64,000 bases of DNA from an uncultured Blautia sp. (GTDB lineage: Bacteria; Bacillota; Clostridia; Lachnospirales; Lachnospiraceae): assembly GCA_934364795.1 (NCBI GenBank), contig CAKRMK010000009.1:1-64000 (forward strand), given 5' to 3'. The first letter of the stretch is position 1; every line of letters begins with the position of its first letter. A model generated the notes under the pieces. That model ran no database searches, was not told the origin of the DNA, and saw only the letters and a program-made list of their open reading frames with translations. Below are positions 1 through 9,122 of this stretch, one piece after another. The translations under genes were made by a program, and so were the position numbers.

Positions 1-804
1 TATGCGAATCCAATGGAGATGCTTCCCAGACGCAGCAAGGATAATCCGGAGAGGAATCATTTGAAATCCGTTCGGCAGCAGTGGTATGCCTGTTCCTGCT
101 GTCCACCCAATATTGCACGTACATTAGCCGGACTTGGGAAATACATATATGGATTAGAAGAGGATGAAAGTATACTGTATGTGAATCAGTTTATAAACAG
201 TGAAGCTGCTGTAGAAGGAAATGGAAAACAGTATCAGCTTAAATTAGAGACTGAGTTTCCGTTAAACGGAATAATCTCAATAACAGTCAGCGGTAAAGCT
301 TGTAGTAAAATAGCGATTCGACATCCTGCCTGGTCCTCTGGTGTCAAGGTAAAGAAAAACGGGCGGGAAATTCTCTGCGAGAGATCAGAATCCGGGTATA
401 TTTTAGTTGATTTAGATTCGCAGGAAATTAACAGAATTGATCTGGAGTTTCAGATGGAGCCAATTATCATAGCTGCAAACAGAAAAATCAGCTACGATGC
501 AAGAAAAGCTGCAATTGTTATGGGCCCGTTACTGTATTGCTTTGAATCGATTGACAATGGAACTGAAATAGAAGAACTGGGCTTGTATGCTCAGGGTGAT
601 CTTGAAACAAAGAGAAACAGTATTGCAGGAAAAGAAATAAATACAATATATGCAAAAGGTGCCAGGAGAAGAGAACTGGCAGGAGATGCACTCTATGGGG
701 TGTATCAGGAAAGGAAAGAAGATGTAAAGCTTACAGCGATACCCTATTTCCTATGGAATAACCGTGGAGAGGGAGAAATGAAAGTGTGGATCCCGGTTGA
801 ATGA
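1..804 (+). CDS. GH127 beta-L-arabinofuranosidase family protein, C-terminal part
   Basis: The reading frame is open from the first base, so the gene begins left of the window and only the last 267 residues are seen. The motif CSCCPPNIAR near residue 34 is the cysteine-rich signature of GH127 (old DUF1680); in the characterised family member HypBA1 cysteines and a glutamate bind zinc and one cysteine is the nucleophile. The rest is the beta-rich C-terminal part, including the family-like stretch YDARKAAIVMGPLLYC. Such enzymes release beta-L-arabinofuranose from plant glycans in the cytoplasm. The family call is firm; the exact substrate is not visible. No terminator was seen between it and the next promoter. 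Confidence 0.85.
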   Translation, partial: YANPMEMLPRRSKDNPERNHLKSVRQQWYACSCCPPNIARTLAGLGKYIYGLEEDESILYVNQFINSEAAVEGNGKQYQLKLETEFPLNGIISITVSGKACSKIAIRHPAWSSGVKVKKNGREILCERSESGYILVDLDSQEINRIDLEFQMEPIIIAANRKISYDARKAAIVMGPLLYCFESIDNGTEIEELGLYAQGDLETKRNSIAGKEINTIYAKGARRRELAGDALYGVYQERKEDVKLTAIPYFLWNNRGEGEMKVWIPVE

Positions 805-841
805 TTGTTCCTGTTTTTGAAATAATGAATATTGGGGATAC

Positions 842-870
842 TTGACATCTCCTTTCTCACTCTGTATTAT
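842..870 (+). promoter_or_regulatory. Sigma-A type promoter of the LacI-family gene
   Basis: TTGACA at 842-847 and TATTAT at 865-870 are 17 bp apart. The predicted start of transcription lies 25-30 bp before the palindrome at 907-924. TATAAT at 868-873 would need a 20-bp spacer and is less likely. Confidence 0.7.
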
Positions 871-906
871 AATATGCAAACTTACAGACAGTCACCTCCA
901 TACGCT

Positions 907-924
907 ATGGCTCATTTGAGCCAT
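907..924. promoter_or_regulatory. Palindromic operator candidate, probably autoregulatory
   Basis: ATGGCTCATTTGAGCCAT is a perfect inverted repeat with 8-bp arms and a 2-bp centre. It sits in the untranslated leader of the regulator gene, between promoter and ribosome-binding site. It differs from the MalR-like boxes before the transporter operon, so it may bind another factor or be a small hairpin. Confidence 0.4.
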
Positions 925-970
925 CTGCCGTATACAGTGGCTGTTTGTGCATATTGGATGGGGTGTAAAT

Positions 971-1978
971 ATGGAGCAAGAGGAAAAGAAGATATATACC
1001 ATTGAGGATATTGCCCGGGAACTGGGAGTGAGTAAAACTACAGTTTCCAGGGCTATTTCCGGGAAAGGACGGATCGGGCAAAAGACCAGGGAGCGGGTTT
1101 TTCAGTTTATAGAAGAACATGACTATCGGCCCAATGTGCTGGCCCGGGGGCTGGCCCAGAGGAAAACCTATAATCTGGCGCTGCTTTTGCCAAAGGATTA
1201 TATCGCAACGGAATTCCTTTTTTTTAAAGACTGTATGAATGGGATTTGCGAAGTAGCGTCCAGATATGATTATGATATCCTGATCTGTATGGTGGAAGAG
1301 GATGATTTATCTCAGCTGCAAAGGCTGGAAGCAAATCGGAAGGTGGATGGAATGATCTTAAGCCGTGCTATGGAGAATTCCAGAACTCAGAAGTATCTGA
1401 AATCCTGTCAGGTACCTTTTGTGGTGATCGGACCGTGTAAAGCTAAAGAAATTCCCTCTGTGGACAACGAGAACCAGAGAGCCAGTGAGGAAATGACAAG
1501 CATTATGCTCATGAAGGGCAGCAGAAAGCTTGCACTTCTGGGAGGTGCGAAGAACTATAGCGTAACAAAAAGCCGATATCGGGGATTTGCAGCTGCCCAT
1601 AAGAATCAGGGAGTAGAAATAAATGAAAATCTGATTTTTATGGATGCAGATAATCAGATAAAAGTGGCAGAAGCGGTGAAAAGCGCTCTGGAACAGGGAG
1701 CGGATGGAATTTTATGTATGGATGATGTGATCTGCAGCATGTGTCTTGGCAGTCTCAGGGAAAAGGGTGTTCATATTCCTTCGCAGATCAAGGTGGCCAG
1801 TCTGTATGACAGCAAGAATCTGGAGGACAACAATCCACCGGTGACCAGTGTGAAATTTGACACGGTGCGTCTGGGAAAAATGGCATGCAGAAAGCTTTTG
1901 GAGCTTTTGGGGGAACAGCCGGAAAAAGAAGATGCATCATTAAGTTATCAGGTGGTTTTAAGAGAGTCCACACAATAA
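971..1978 (+). CDS. LacI-family transcriptional regulator (MalR-like)
   Basis: The 335-residue protein starts with a LacI helix-turn-helix (IEDIARELGVSKTTVSRAISG, hinge RPNVLARGLAQ), followed by a periplasmic-binding-protein-like sensor domain. The ATG at 971 was preferred over 947 because GGATGGGG lies 7 bases before it. It probably binds the two 14-bp boxes upstream of the following ABC transporter operon, which resemble the MalR/CcpA operator class, and represses until a sugar effector binds. A strong terminator follows, so it is transcribed on its own. Family certain; effector inferred from the neighbours. Confidence 0.9.
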   Translation: MEQEEKKIYTIEDIARELGVSKTTVSRAISGKGRIGQKTRERVFQFIEEHDYRPNVLARGLAQRKTYNLALLLPKDYIATEFLFFKDCMNGICEVASRYDYDILICMVEEDDLSQLQRLEANRKVDGMILSRAMENSRTQKYLKSCQVPFVVIGPCKAKEIPSVDNENQRASEEMTSIMLMKGSRKLALLGGAKNYSVTKSRYRGFAAAHKNQGVEINENLIFMDADNQIKVAEAVKSALEQGADGILCMDDVICSMCLGSLREKGVHIPSQIKVASLYDSKNLEDNNPPVTSVKFDTVRLGKMACRKLLELLGEQPEKEDASLSYQVVLRESTQ

Positions 1979-1996
1979 AGAACGAATAAAATTATT

Positions 1997-2046
1997 GATT
2001 CCAGAACCAGGAAAAGGTTGGTATTCCGGTTCTGGAATCTTTTTTG
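1997..2046 (+). terminator. Rho-independent terminator after the LacI-family gene
   Basis: GATTCCAGAACC (1997-2008) pairs with GGTTCTGGAATC (2028-2039) and is followed by a T run. Confidence 0.9.
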
Positions 2047-2092
2047 TCCGTTTATGAGCTGCTGCACTCTGTGGACAGCTGAAATACGTTAG

Positions 2093-2106
2093 AACAAACG
2101 ATTGCG
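2093..2106. promoter_or_regulatory. MalR-type operator, distal copy
   Basis: AACAAACGATTGCG matches 11 of 14 positions of the Firmicute MalR box CGCAAACGTTTGCG. It lies about 87 bp upstream of the -35 element and 138 bp (centre to centre) from the second copy. The spacing is near 13 helical turns, which would allow looping. Confidence 0.6.
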
Positions 2107-2192
2107 CAAAACTAAAAAATATAATTTAACAAGAAATATACATTGTGCAATATGTCATAAAATGTACTGTAAAATTAGACAATAGTATCCAA

Positions 2193-2221
2193 TTGACATT
2201 AAATAGATTATAGAATATACT
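2193..2221 (+). promoter_or_regulatory. Promoter of the maltodextrin ABC operon
   Basis: TTGACA (2193-2198), 17-bp spacer, TATACT (2216-2221). The proximal operator begins 10 bp after the -10 element, over the expected start site, which fits repression. Confidence 0.75.
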
Positions 2222-2230
2222 AAGCACATG

Positions 2231-2244
2231 AACAAACGGTTGCG
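2231..2244. promoter_or_regulatory. MalR-type operator, proximal copy
   Basis: AACAAACGGTTGCG, nearly identical to the copy at 2093. Both are preceded by G or TG and followed by CGCAA, so the shared block is longer than the core. It overlaps the predicted transcription start. The rest of the 2047-2369 gap is an untranslated leader of about 140 bases without a recognisable riboswitch. Confidence 0.65.
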
Positions 2245-2369
2245 CAATTGCAAAAACAATTACACAAAGAAGAGAGTGAACTCTAAGGCAAAGATAAAAG
2301 GCGGAACTTGAATCCAGGTGGATTGGATAAGGGACTGCGCAGCAGTAAAAAGATCAGGAGGAAGAGACG

Positions 2370-3635
2370 ATGAAGAAAGCAGTAAAGAAATTAATCGCAC
2401 CGGCATTGGCAGTTGCTATGGCTGCATCCTGCACAGTATGCGTAAGTGCAGAGGAAAATGAGACAATTAAGTTGACCGTATGGGGAGCAGAGGAAGATCA
2501 GACTTTATTGAAAGAGCTTACCGATAAGTTCCAGGAAAATTATCCGGATCAGACCTTTGACATTCAGATTGGTGTAGAATCTGAATCCACAGCAAAGGAT
2601 ACTGTTCTCACAGACATAGAGGCAGCTGCTGATGTATATGCATTTGCTGATGATCAGATCAACGACCTTGTAAAGGCTGGAGCACTTCTGAAGCTGGATG
2701 ATTACGCAGATGCTCTTCAGCTTGCAGGAAAAACTCTTGATGATGTAAAGGCTGCAAATACAGAAGGTTCTATTGAGGCTGCAACAGTAGACGGAAGTCT
2801 TTATGCATTCCCAAGAGCAGCTGACAATGGATATTTTCTTTATTATGATTCAACGGTTCTTACAGAAGAAGATGTAGCAAGCTGGGACAGCCTTCTTGCT
2901 GCAGCAGATAAAGCTGGAAAGAAAGTTGGTATGACCCTTGCTTCTGGATGGTATAATGCGTCCTTCTTCTACGGTGCAGGATTTACCACAGGCCTCAATG
3001 ACGATGGAACCACTTCCATGGATTGGAACGGTACAAGCGCTGATGGCTATACAGGTGTTGATGTTGTAAAGGGTATGCTGGATATTACTGGAAATTCCGC
3101 ATTTATGGCAATCGCAGACGGTGATATCTCCAACCAGCTTGCTTCCGGAAACCTTGTAGCATGTGTATCCGGTACATGGGATGGAATCACAGCACAGGAT
3201 GTTTTCGGTGACGGTTATGCAGCTTCTAAGCTTCCTACCTTTACAGTAGGTGATCAGCAGGTTCAGCAGGGCTCCGTAGCTGGTTATAAATTTATCGGTG
3301 TAAACGGATATTCAGAGAACTCCGGATGGGCTGTTCTTCTTGCTGAATACCTTACAAATGAGGATTCTCAGCAGGCATTCTTTGATCAGAGAGAAATCGG
3401 TCCATCTAACAAAAATGTAGCAGCTTCTGATTCTGTAAAAGAGAACATCGCTCTTGGAGCACTTGCCCAGCAGTCTGAGTTTGCACAGGCTCAGAAAGTT
3501 GGCGGAAAATATTGGGATCCGACTCAGACATTTGGAGAGCTGATCGCACAGGGAACCTTATCAGCAGACGATGACACAGCAATCCAGGAAGCACTTGACA
3601 ACCTGGTAGAGGGTGTAACTGCACCGGTAGAATAA
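2370..3635 (+). CDS. Extracellular sugar-binding protein of a maltose/maltodextrin-type ABC transporter
   Basis: The 421-residue protein begins with a lysine-rich signal peptide and hydrophobic stretch (residues 8-27). The following SCTVC could be a weak lipobox (AASC), or cleavage could fall after VSA. The mature part (IKLTVWGAEEDQTLLKELTDKF) is a family 1 extracellular solute-binding protein. It captures an oligosaccharide outside the cell for the permeases encoded next. The MalR-like boxes upstream and the MalF/MalG-type permeases favour malto-oligosaccharides, but the GH42 enzyme downstream leaves galactosides possible. Ribosome-binding site AGGAGGAAGAG. Confidence 0.88.
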   Translation: MKKAVKKLIAPALAVAMAASCTVCVSAEENETIKLTVWGAEEDQTLLKELTDKFQENYPDQTFDIQIGVESESTAKDTVLTDIEAAADVYAFADDQINDLVKAGALLKLDDYADALQLAGKTLDDVKAANTEGSIEAATVDGSLYAFPRAADNGYFLYYDSTVLTEEDVASWDSLLAAADKAGKKVGMTLASGWYNASFFYGAGFTTGLNDDGTTSMDWNGTSADGYTGVDVVKGMLDITGNSAFMAIADGDISNQLASGNLVACVSGTWDGITAQDVFGDGYAASKLPTFTVGDQQVQQGSVAGYKFIGVNGYSENSGWAVLLAEYLTNEDSQQAFFDQREIGPSNKNVAASDSVKENIALGALAQQSEFAQAQKVGGKYWDPTQTFGELIAQGTLSADDDTAIQEALDNLVEGVTAPVE

Positions 3636-3760
3636 TAATCCGAATTTTCAGGTGGTTATGCTGCTGCTTCCGATAAAGCGACTGTAAATTAAAAAACGCT
3701 GCTGTCAGCAATACAGATAAAAGCTATATCGCTGAAAAGAAGCAGTGCAGAAAAAAGAAA

Positions 3761-3795
3761 AAACGGCTCATATGCAATCTGCATGTGGGCCGTTT
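3761..3795 (+). terminator. Intercistronic hairpin (attenuator/stabiliser) after the binding-protein gene
   Basis: A 16-bp stem (AAACGGCTCATATGCA against 3780-3795, two G-U pairs) with a three-base loop and no proper T run. Such hairpins between binding protein and permease genes usually protect the upstream message or lower downstream expression. Confidence 0.7.
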
Positions 3796-3820
3796 CAAAA
3801 GTAAGGCGAGGAGGAGAGAT

Positions 3821-5281
3821 ATGGCGGAACAGGAAAAAACATCTATAATTTCTGCTATTGGCGGATTTTTCAGAGCAATCGGTGGATTCTTTGCAGAATT
3901 TGGGATTGCTGTGGCAAAGGGAGATGCTTTTGTAAAGCTGTCCTTGATTTGGATGGGCGCAGGCTATGCCAAAAGAAAACAGTATATCAAGGCTGTGCTT
4001 ATGACACTTCTGGAAATTGCAGTTATATTGTTTACTGTGAAATTTGCCATGGAGTATGTGCCAAAATTTGGAACCCTTGGCACAGTAAAAATGGAAAAAG
4101 TATTCAACATGAAGACCATGAAAAGTGAATTCAATGATTATGATAATTCTTTTACCATACTTCTGTTTTCACTGTTCAGCTTTGTGGTATGGCTTGCAGC
4201 AGCAATCGTATGGATCAAAAATGTAGTTTATGCATATGAATTACAGAAACTGGATGAGGCTGGAAAACACATTAACACATTTAAAGAGGATTTGAGGTCT
4301 CTTACTGAGGAAAAATTCCATATCACTCTTCTGACTTTACCGGTTTTGGGTGTTGTGATCTTCACACTGATTCCTATCCTGCTTCTGATCTTTGTGGCAT
4401 TTACCAATTATGATCAGCAGCACATGCCGCCTACAGAGCTGTTTTCCTGGGTGGGCTTCAGTAACTTTGCAAGTCTGTTCGGAGGTGGAGGTCTGACCTC
4501 TACTTTTGGCTATGCATTTGTAAGAGTTTTGGGGTGGACTCTTGTATGGGCATTTTTTGCAACCTTTACCACATATATCGGTGGAATATTGCTTTCCATG
4601 CTTTTAAATAGCAAGAAAACAAGACTTCCGAAAATGTGGCGTACTTTATTTATTATAACTATTGCAGTTCCTCAGTTTGTTTCCCTTCTTCTGGTAAGAA
4701 ACTTTTTCTCAAACGGAGGTATTGTAAACACCATCTGCAACAGCATTGGGCTTACCGGATTTTTAAGAAGCATCGGACTGGTGTCCACAAGCTATATTCC
4801 GTTCCTTTCTGCACCAGGCTGGGCACATGTGATGATCATTCTCATCAACATCTGGATCGGTGTTCCTTATCAGATGCTGATTGCTACAGGTGTGCTGATG
4901 AACCTTCCGTCTGACCAGCTGGAAAGTGCAAGAGTGGATGGTGCAACTAATTTCCAGATTTTCAGGAAAATTACAATGCCGTATCTGCTTTTTGTTACAG
5001 GTCCGGCGCTGATAACGGATTTCGTAAAAAATATTAACAATTTTAATGTAATTTATCTGCTTACACAGGATGTGTATACAACTACCAATCAGGCCATGGC
5101 AAATTCCCAGGCAAAAGAGGTGGATCTTCTTGTTACCTGGCTGTTCCGTTTGACCCAGGATTATTACAACTACAAGATGGCATCTGCCATTGGTATCATT
5201 GTATTTATCATCTGTGCAATATTCACCCTGGTTGCATTTAACAGGATGATCAAGGGAGATAAGGAGGGAACTTATCAATAA
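3821..5281 (+). CDS. ABC sugar transporter permease, MalF type
   Basis: A 486-residue integral membrane protein. The first two hydrophobic segments (about residues 47-68 and 112-134) form an N-terminal extension, followed by the BPD_transp_1 core with the EAA-type cytoplasmic loop ESARVDGATNFQIFRKI near residue 367, where the ATPase docks. The ATG at 3821 has AGGAGGAGAG 5 bases upstream; the longer frame from 3785 would start inside the hairpin. Its TAA stop shares the A with the ATG of the next permease (TAATG), indicating coupled translation. No ATPase gene is encoded here, so a shared MsmX-like ATPase elsewhere probably energises the transporter. Confidence 0.9.
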   Translation: MAEQEKTSIISAIGGFFRAIGGFFAEFGIAVAKGDAFVKLSLIWMGAGYAKRKQYIKAVLMTLLEIAVILFTVKFAMEYVPKFGTLGTVKMEKVFNMKTMKSEFNDYDNSFTILLFSLFSFVVWLAAAIVWIKNVVYAYELQKLDEAGKHINTFKEDLRSLTEEKFHITLLTLPVLGVVIFTLIPILLLIFVAFTNYDQQHMPPTELFSWVGFSNFASLFGGGGLTSTFGYAFVRVLGWTLVWAFFATFTTYIGGILLSMLLNSKKTRLPKMWRTLFIITIAVPQFVSLLLVRNFFSNGGIVNTICNSIGLTGFLRSIGLVSTSYIPFLSAPGWAHVMIILINIWIGVPYQMLIATGVLMNLPSDQLESARVDGATNFQIFRKITMPYLLFVTGPALITDFVKNINNFNVIYLLTQDVYTTTNQAMANSQAKEVDLLVTWLFRLTQDYYNYKMASAIGIIVFIICAIFTLVAFNRMIKGDKEGTYQ

Positions 5282-6135
5282 TGAAAAAGATGAAAGATAG
5301 CAGAACTTCTTCTATAGTTTTACATAATTTATTGATTGCAGTGCTTGCCTTTATATGGCTGATTCCAATTATCTGGCTGTTATGTACTTCTTTCAGTGCG
5401 TATCCAGGAATGAATACAAGCACTTTTTTCCCAAAAAACTGGAGTATTTCCGCTTATAGCAAACTGTTCCACCCGGATTCCGTGGCGCAGTTTCCACAGT
5501 GGTTTTTTAATACTTTTATCATTGCATGCTTCAGTTGTGTGATCTCCACCATGTTTGTACTGATGGTTGCCTATGCAACCTCTGTAATGCGTTTTAAGAT
5601 GCGAAAACCTCTTATGAATATGGCAGTTATCCTGAATCTGTTTCCGGGAATGCTGGCGATGATCGCCGTATATTTTACCCTGAAATCCTTTAATCTGACC
5701 AACAGCTATGCAGGCCTTATCATGGTTTATTCTGCATCCTCTGGCCTTGGTTATCTGATCGCAAAGGGATTTTTTGACACTGTGCCAAGAGCTCTTTGCG
5801 AGGCGGCACGTATTGACGGATGCAGTGAGGCAAGGATCTTTTTCCAGATGGTACTTCCCATGAGCCGTCCTATCGTTGTTTACACGGTAATCAGCAGTTT
5901 CCTTGTTCCGTGGATGGATTTTGTATATGCGAAGATGATCCTCAATGCAGGTATCTCTTCTAAATATACAGTAGCGATCGGACTTTATAAAATGCTGGAT
6001 AAGAGCTTGATCAACAACTACTTTACACAGTTCTGTGCAGGTGGTGTGCTGGTATCGATCCCCATTTCTATTTTGTTTATGATCATGCAGAAATTCTATG
6101 TGGAAGGAATTACAGGTGGCGCTGTAAAAGGTTGA
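5281..6135 (+). CDS. ABC sugar transporter permease, MalG type
   Basis: A 284-residue inner-membrane permease with six predicted helices and the loop EAARIDGCSEARIFFQ near residue 174 for contact with the ATPase. It pairs with the MalF-type protein, with which it overlaps by one base. It lies third in the operon controlled by the MalR-like boxes. Confidence 0.9.
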   Translation: MKKMKDSRTSSIVLHNLLIAVLAFIWLIPIIWLLCTSFSAYPGMNTSTFFPKNWSISAYSKLFHPDSVAQFPQWFFNTFIIACFSCVISTMFVLMVAYATSVMRFKMRKPLMNMAVILNLFPGMLAMIAVYFTLKSFNLTNSYAGLIMVYSASSGLGYLIAKGFFDTVPRALCEAARIDGCSEARIFFQMVLPMSRPIVVYTVISSFLVPWMDFVYAKMILNAGISSKYTVAIGLYKMLDKSLINNYFTQFCAGGVLVSIPISILFMIMQKFYVEGITGGAVKG

Positions 6136-6141
6136 TGTTTT

Positions 6142-6909
6142 ATGACGGGAAGAAAAGGAATTGTCTGGAAAACTCCGGACATTACAGCAGATGGCCTGAA
6201 GATGTTTGCGTGTATTATCATGCTGCTTCGGACGGTTGGAATTGTGATCGTGGAAAAAGGAATGATCCATCTGGATCAGTATACCCAGGAGAGCCTGAAT
6301 CAGGCAATGGCCCGGGATTCCCGTCTTATGACACTTGCAGGAGTGGGGTCTGTGCTGCAGCTGCTGGGAGGTCTTGCCATTCCCATATTTGCATTTTTGC
6401 TTGTAGAAGGATTCCGTAATACATCCAATTACAAAAAATATCTGCTCACAATGCTTCTTACAGCGCTTGTGTGTGAAATCCCTTATGATCTGGCTATGAG
6501 CGGTAAGATGCTGGATCTGTCCGGTCAGAATGGACTTCTGACTATGTGTATCTGCCTGCTTATGTTGAAATGTATGGATCTTGTAAAGAATATGTCCGGT
6601 TTTTCCGGAAAGCTGGTAAAGGTTCTGATTACATTGGCAGCAGTGTTGTGGACAAGCCTTTTGCGCTGCGAGTACGGACTTTGTACGGTCCTTCTGACAG
6701 CGGTATTTTATGTATTCTATACCAGAAATGTGCTGAAAACCGTTCTTGGTGGTCTGATCAGTATTATGTATGTCACAGGACCGCTGGCTTTTTACGGGCT
6801 TTGGTGTTACAACGGGGAGAGAAAAGACCGTATCAGTAAATACGTATATTATGCTTTTTACCCGGCCAGTCTACTGGTACTTGGGATAGCGGCAAAATTG
6901 ATATCTTAA
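6142..6909 (+). CDS. TraX-family membrane protein
   Basis: A 255-residue protein with about eight hydrophobic segments. The stretch AIPIFAFLLVEGFRNT followed by EIPYDLA and a later QNG is typical of the TraX family (PF05857), a group related to membrane acyltransferases; in the F plasmid TraX acetylates pilin. The start lies 6 bases after the MalG stop with only a weak ribosome-binding site, so it is probably translated by coupling. Its function inside a sugar-uptake operon is unknown; acyl modification of a surface glycan or protein is a guess. Confidence 0.75.
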   Translation: MTGRKGIVWKTPDITADGLKMFACIIMLLRTVGIVIVEKGMIHLDQYTQESLNQAMARDSRLMTLAGVGSVLQLLGGLAIPIFAFLLVEGFRNTSNYKKYLLTMLLTALVCEIPYDLAMSGKMLDLSGQNGLLTMCICLLMLKCMDLVKNMSGFSGKLVKVLITLAAVLWTSLLRCEYGLCTVLLTAVFYVFYTRNVLKTVLGGLISIMYVTGPLAFYGLWCYNGERKDRISKYVYYAFYPASLLVLGIAAKLIS

Positions 6910-6928
6910 CTGCGTAAGGAGAGACAGT

Positions 6929-8950
6929 ATGGAATTTAAGACAGAGAAGCTGCTTCACGGCGGCGATTATAATCCTGAACAGTGGCTGAAACGGCCGGAT
7001 ATTCTGGAGAAAGATCTGGATATGCTGGAAAAAGCCAACTGCAATGTGGTGACACTTGGTGTTTTTTCCTGGTCTACATTAGAACCAGAGGAAGGGAAAT
7101 TTCACTTTGAATGGCTCCGGGAAATCATAGACAAGTTATATAAAAGAGGGATTTCCACTATCCTGGGCACCCCTTCCGGAGCGAGACCGAAATGGATGGC
7201 AGATAAATATCCGGAGGTACTTCGGGTTGGTGAAACCGGACATCGGAATCACTTTGGCTTCCGCCATAATCACTGCTATACCTCTCCAGTGTACAGAGAA
7301 AAAGTACATATTATGAATAAAAAACTTGCAGAGGAAGTAGCGGTACATCCGGGTGTGATTCTTTTGCATATTTCCAATGAATTAGGCGGGGAGTGCCATT
7401 GTCCGCTGTGCCAGGAGGCATTTCGGGGATGGCTGAAGGAAAAATATCAGACCATTGAGAACCTCAATGACCGCTGGTGTACCACCTTTTGGAGCCATAC
7501 CTATCAGAATTTTGACCAGATCGAAAGCCCTTCCAGAATCGGAGAGACACAGCTCCATGGGCTGAATTTGGACTGGAAGCGCTTTGTTACCCATCAGACC
7601 GTTGATTTTCTTCGCCAGGAAGTGTCGGCTTTAAGAGAAGGGGGAAGTGAGCTTCCGGTAACCGCCAATCTGATGCACTTTTTCGGAGGGCTTGATTATT
7701 TTAAGCTTGCAAAAGAAATTGATGTGGTTTCCTGGGATACCTATCCAACTTGGTACAAGAAGCCTCTCATTGATATCGCATATGACAATGGAATGTGCCA
7801 TGACCTGATGCGTTCGCTGAAAAGAAAGCCCTTTTTCCAGATGGAATCCTGCCCAACATCTACCAACTGGCAGAGTGTGAGCAAGCTGAAAAAGCCCGGA
7901 ATGCTTTTTGCCCAGTCTATGCAGGCAATTGCCCATGGCAGTGAAGGTGCGCTGTATTTCCAGATCCGGCAGAGCAGGGGCGCTTCTGAGAAATTCCACG
8001 GTGCAGTCATCGATCATTATGGTGGAGAGGATACCCGGGTATTCCGGGAAGTTTCGGAAGTGGGCGCTGCATTAAAAGAGCTGAAAGAATTGGCTGGAAC
8101 TACTACCAGAAGCCAGGTTGCCATGATCTATGACTGGGACAGCCAGTGGGCAATGGAAGACAGCCAGGGGCCGAGAAACAAAGGGCTTCACTATATGGAG
8201 GCCATGCTGAAATATTATCGTGGATTCCGTAAGCAGGGGCTGAACGTGGATCTGATCGATATGACCTGTGATCTGGATGTCTATAAAATCCTGGCAATGC
8301 CTATGGTTTATATGTTCAAGGAAGGGTTTGCAGAAAAAGTACGTACTTTTGTGGAAAATGGAGGAATTCTTATCACCAGCTACTGGTCCGGAATCGTAGA
8401 TGGTACAGACCGCTGTTACCTGGGTGGAACTCCTCACGGCCTTATGGATGTTCTGGGGCTTCGCAGTACAGAGATTGACGGACTTTATGACTGGGAAGAG
8501 AATCAGATGGTTCCGGAAACAGGAAATCAGCTGGGCCTTACAGATATATACATCTGTAAGAATCTGTGTGACTTGGTGGAGCTTCGCGGTGCAAAGCCTC
8601 TGATGACTTACGGAAGCGATTTTTACCAGGGGTATCCCTGCCTTACCGTAAATACCTTTGGAAAGGGAAATGCCTGGTATGTGGCAGCAGATGCAGATGA
8701 GAAGTTCTATGCAGATTTCCTTGGGAGAATTGTGAGGGACAGCTGCGTTTCCAGTGGTATTTCAGAGGAAATCCCAGATGCCCTGGAGATCACTGTGCGG
8801 GAACGTGATGATGTAAAATATTACATTTACCAGAATTATGGTATACAGGCAGTAAAAATCCCGGTTCCAGATGGAAAAGTAACCTGGATTTATGGAAATG
8901 GCCAGGAAGAACTAAAAGTTTACGGATTGGCAGTGGCAAAAGTGGAATAA
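6929..8950 (+). CDS. Beta-galactosidase, GH42
   Basis: The 673-residue enzyme shows the GH42 TIM barrel from the start (HGGDYNPEQW, LGTPSGARPKWMADKYPEVLRV), the acid/base Glu in ISNELGG (E151), nearby cysteines CHCPLC that form the usual zinc site, and the nucleophile Glu in QMESCP (E306). A trimerisation domain follows from about residue 390. There is no signal peptide, so it hydrolyses imported galactosides in the cytoplasm. Ribosome-binding site AAGGAGA 7-8 bases before the ATG; last well-formed gene of the mal-type operon. Confidence 0.92.
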   Translation: MEFKTEKLLHGGDYNPEQWLKRPDILEKDLDMLEKANCNVVTLGVFSWSTLEPEEGKFHFEWLREIIDKLYKRGISTILGTPSGARPKWMADKYPEVLRVGETGHRNHFGFRHNHCYTSPVYREKVHIMNKKLAEEVAVHPGVILLHISNELGGECHCPLCQEAFRGWLKEKYQTIENLNDRWCTTFWSHTYQNFDQIESPSRIGETQLHGLNLDWKRFVTHQTVDFLRQEVSALREGGSELPVTANLMHFFGGLDYFKLAKEIDVVSWDTYPTWYKKPLIDIAYDNGMCHDLMRSLKRKPFFQMESCPTSTNWQSVSKLKKPGMLFAQSMQAIAHGSEGALYFQIRQSRGASEKFHGAVIDHYGGEDTRVFREVSEVGAALKELKELAGTTTRSQVAMIYDWDSQWAMEDSQGPRNKGLHYMEAMLKYYRGFRKQGLNVDLIDMTCDLDVYKILAMPMVYMFKEGFAEKVRTFVENGGILITSYWSGIVDGTDRCYLGGTPHGLMDVLGLRSTEIDGLYDWEENQMVPETGNQLGLTDIYICKNLCDLVELRGAKPLMTYGSDFYQGYPCLTVNTFGKGNAWYVAADADEKFYADFLGRIVRDSCVSSGISEEIPDALEITVRERDDVKYYIYQNYGIQAVKIPVPDGKVTWIYGNGQEELKVYGLAVAKVE

Positions 8951-8972
8951 AACTTTCCGGTAAAGGATGAAG

Positions 8973-9016
8973 ACAAAACGGTGAAGCAGATTCTATAGTC
9001 TGTTTCGCCGTTTTGT
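8973..9016 (+). terminator. Stem-loop after the GH42 gene
   Basis: An 18-bp near-perfect stem (8973-8990 against 8999-9016) with an 8-base loop. The T run lies inside the stem end (CGTTTTGT), so termination may be partial. Confidence 0.65.
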
Positions 9017-9122
9017 GATATGATGGGAATAAAACAAAATGGAATGTTTGTTTCTATATGGAGGTGCTGACAATAAAAGAGATAATTTTCAAAATATGTT
9101 CTGGAGAAAAGGAGAGGGCCAG

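Noticed and set aside
5380..6270. A 296-codon open frame on the minus strand
   Set aside because: It lies opposite the MalG-type permease, has no ribosome-binding site and shows a composition (His, Lys, Asn, Cys rich) typical of a shadow frame.
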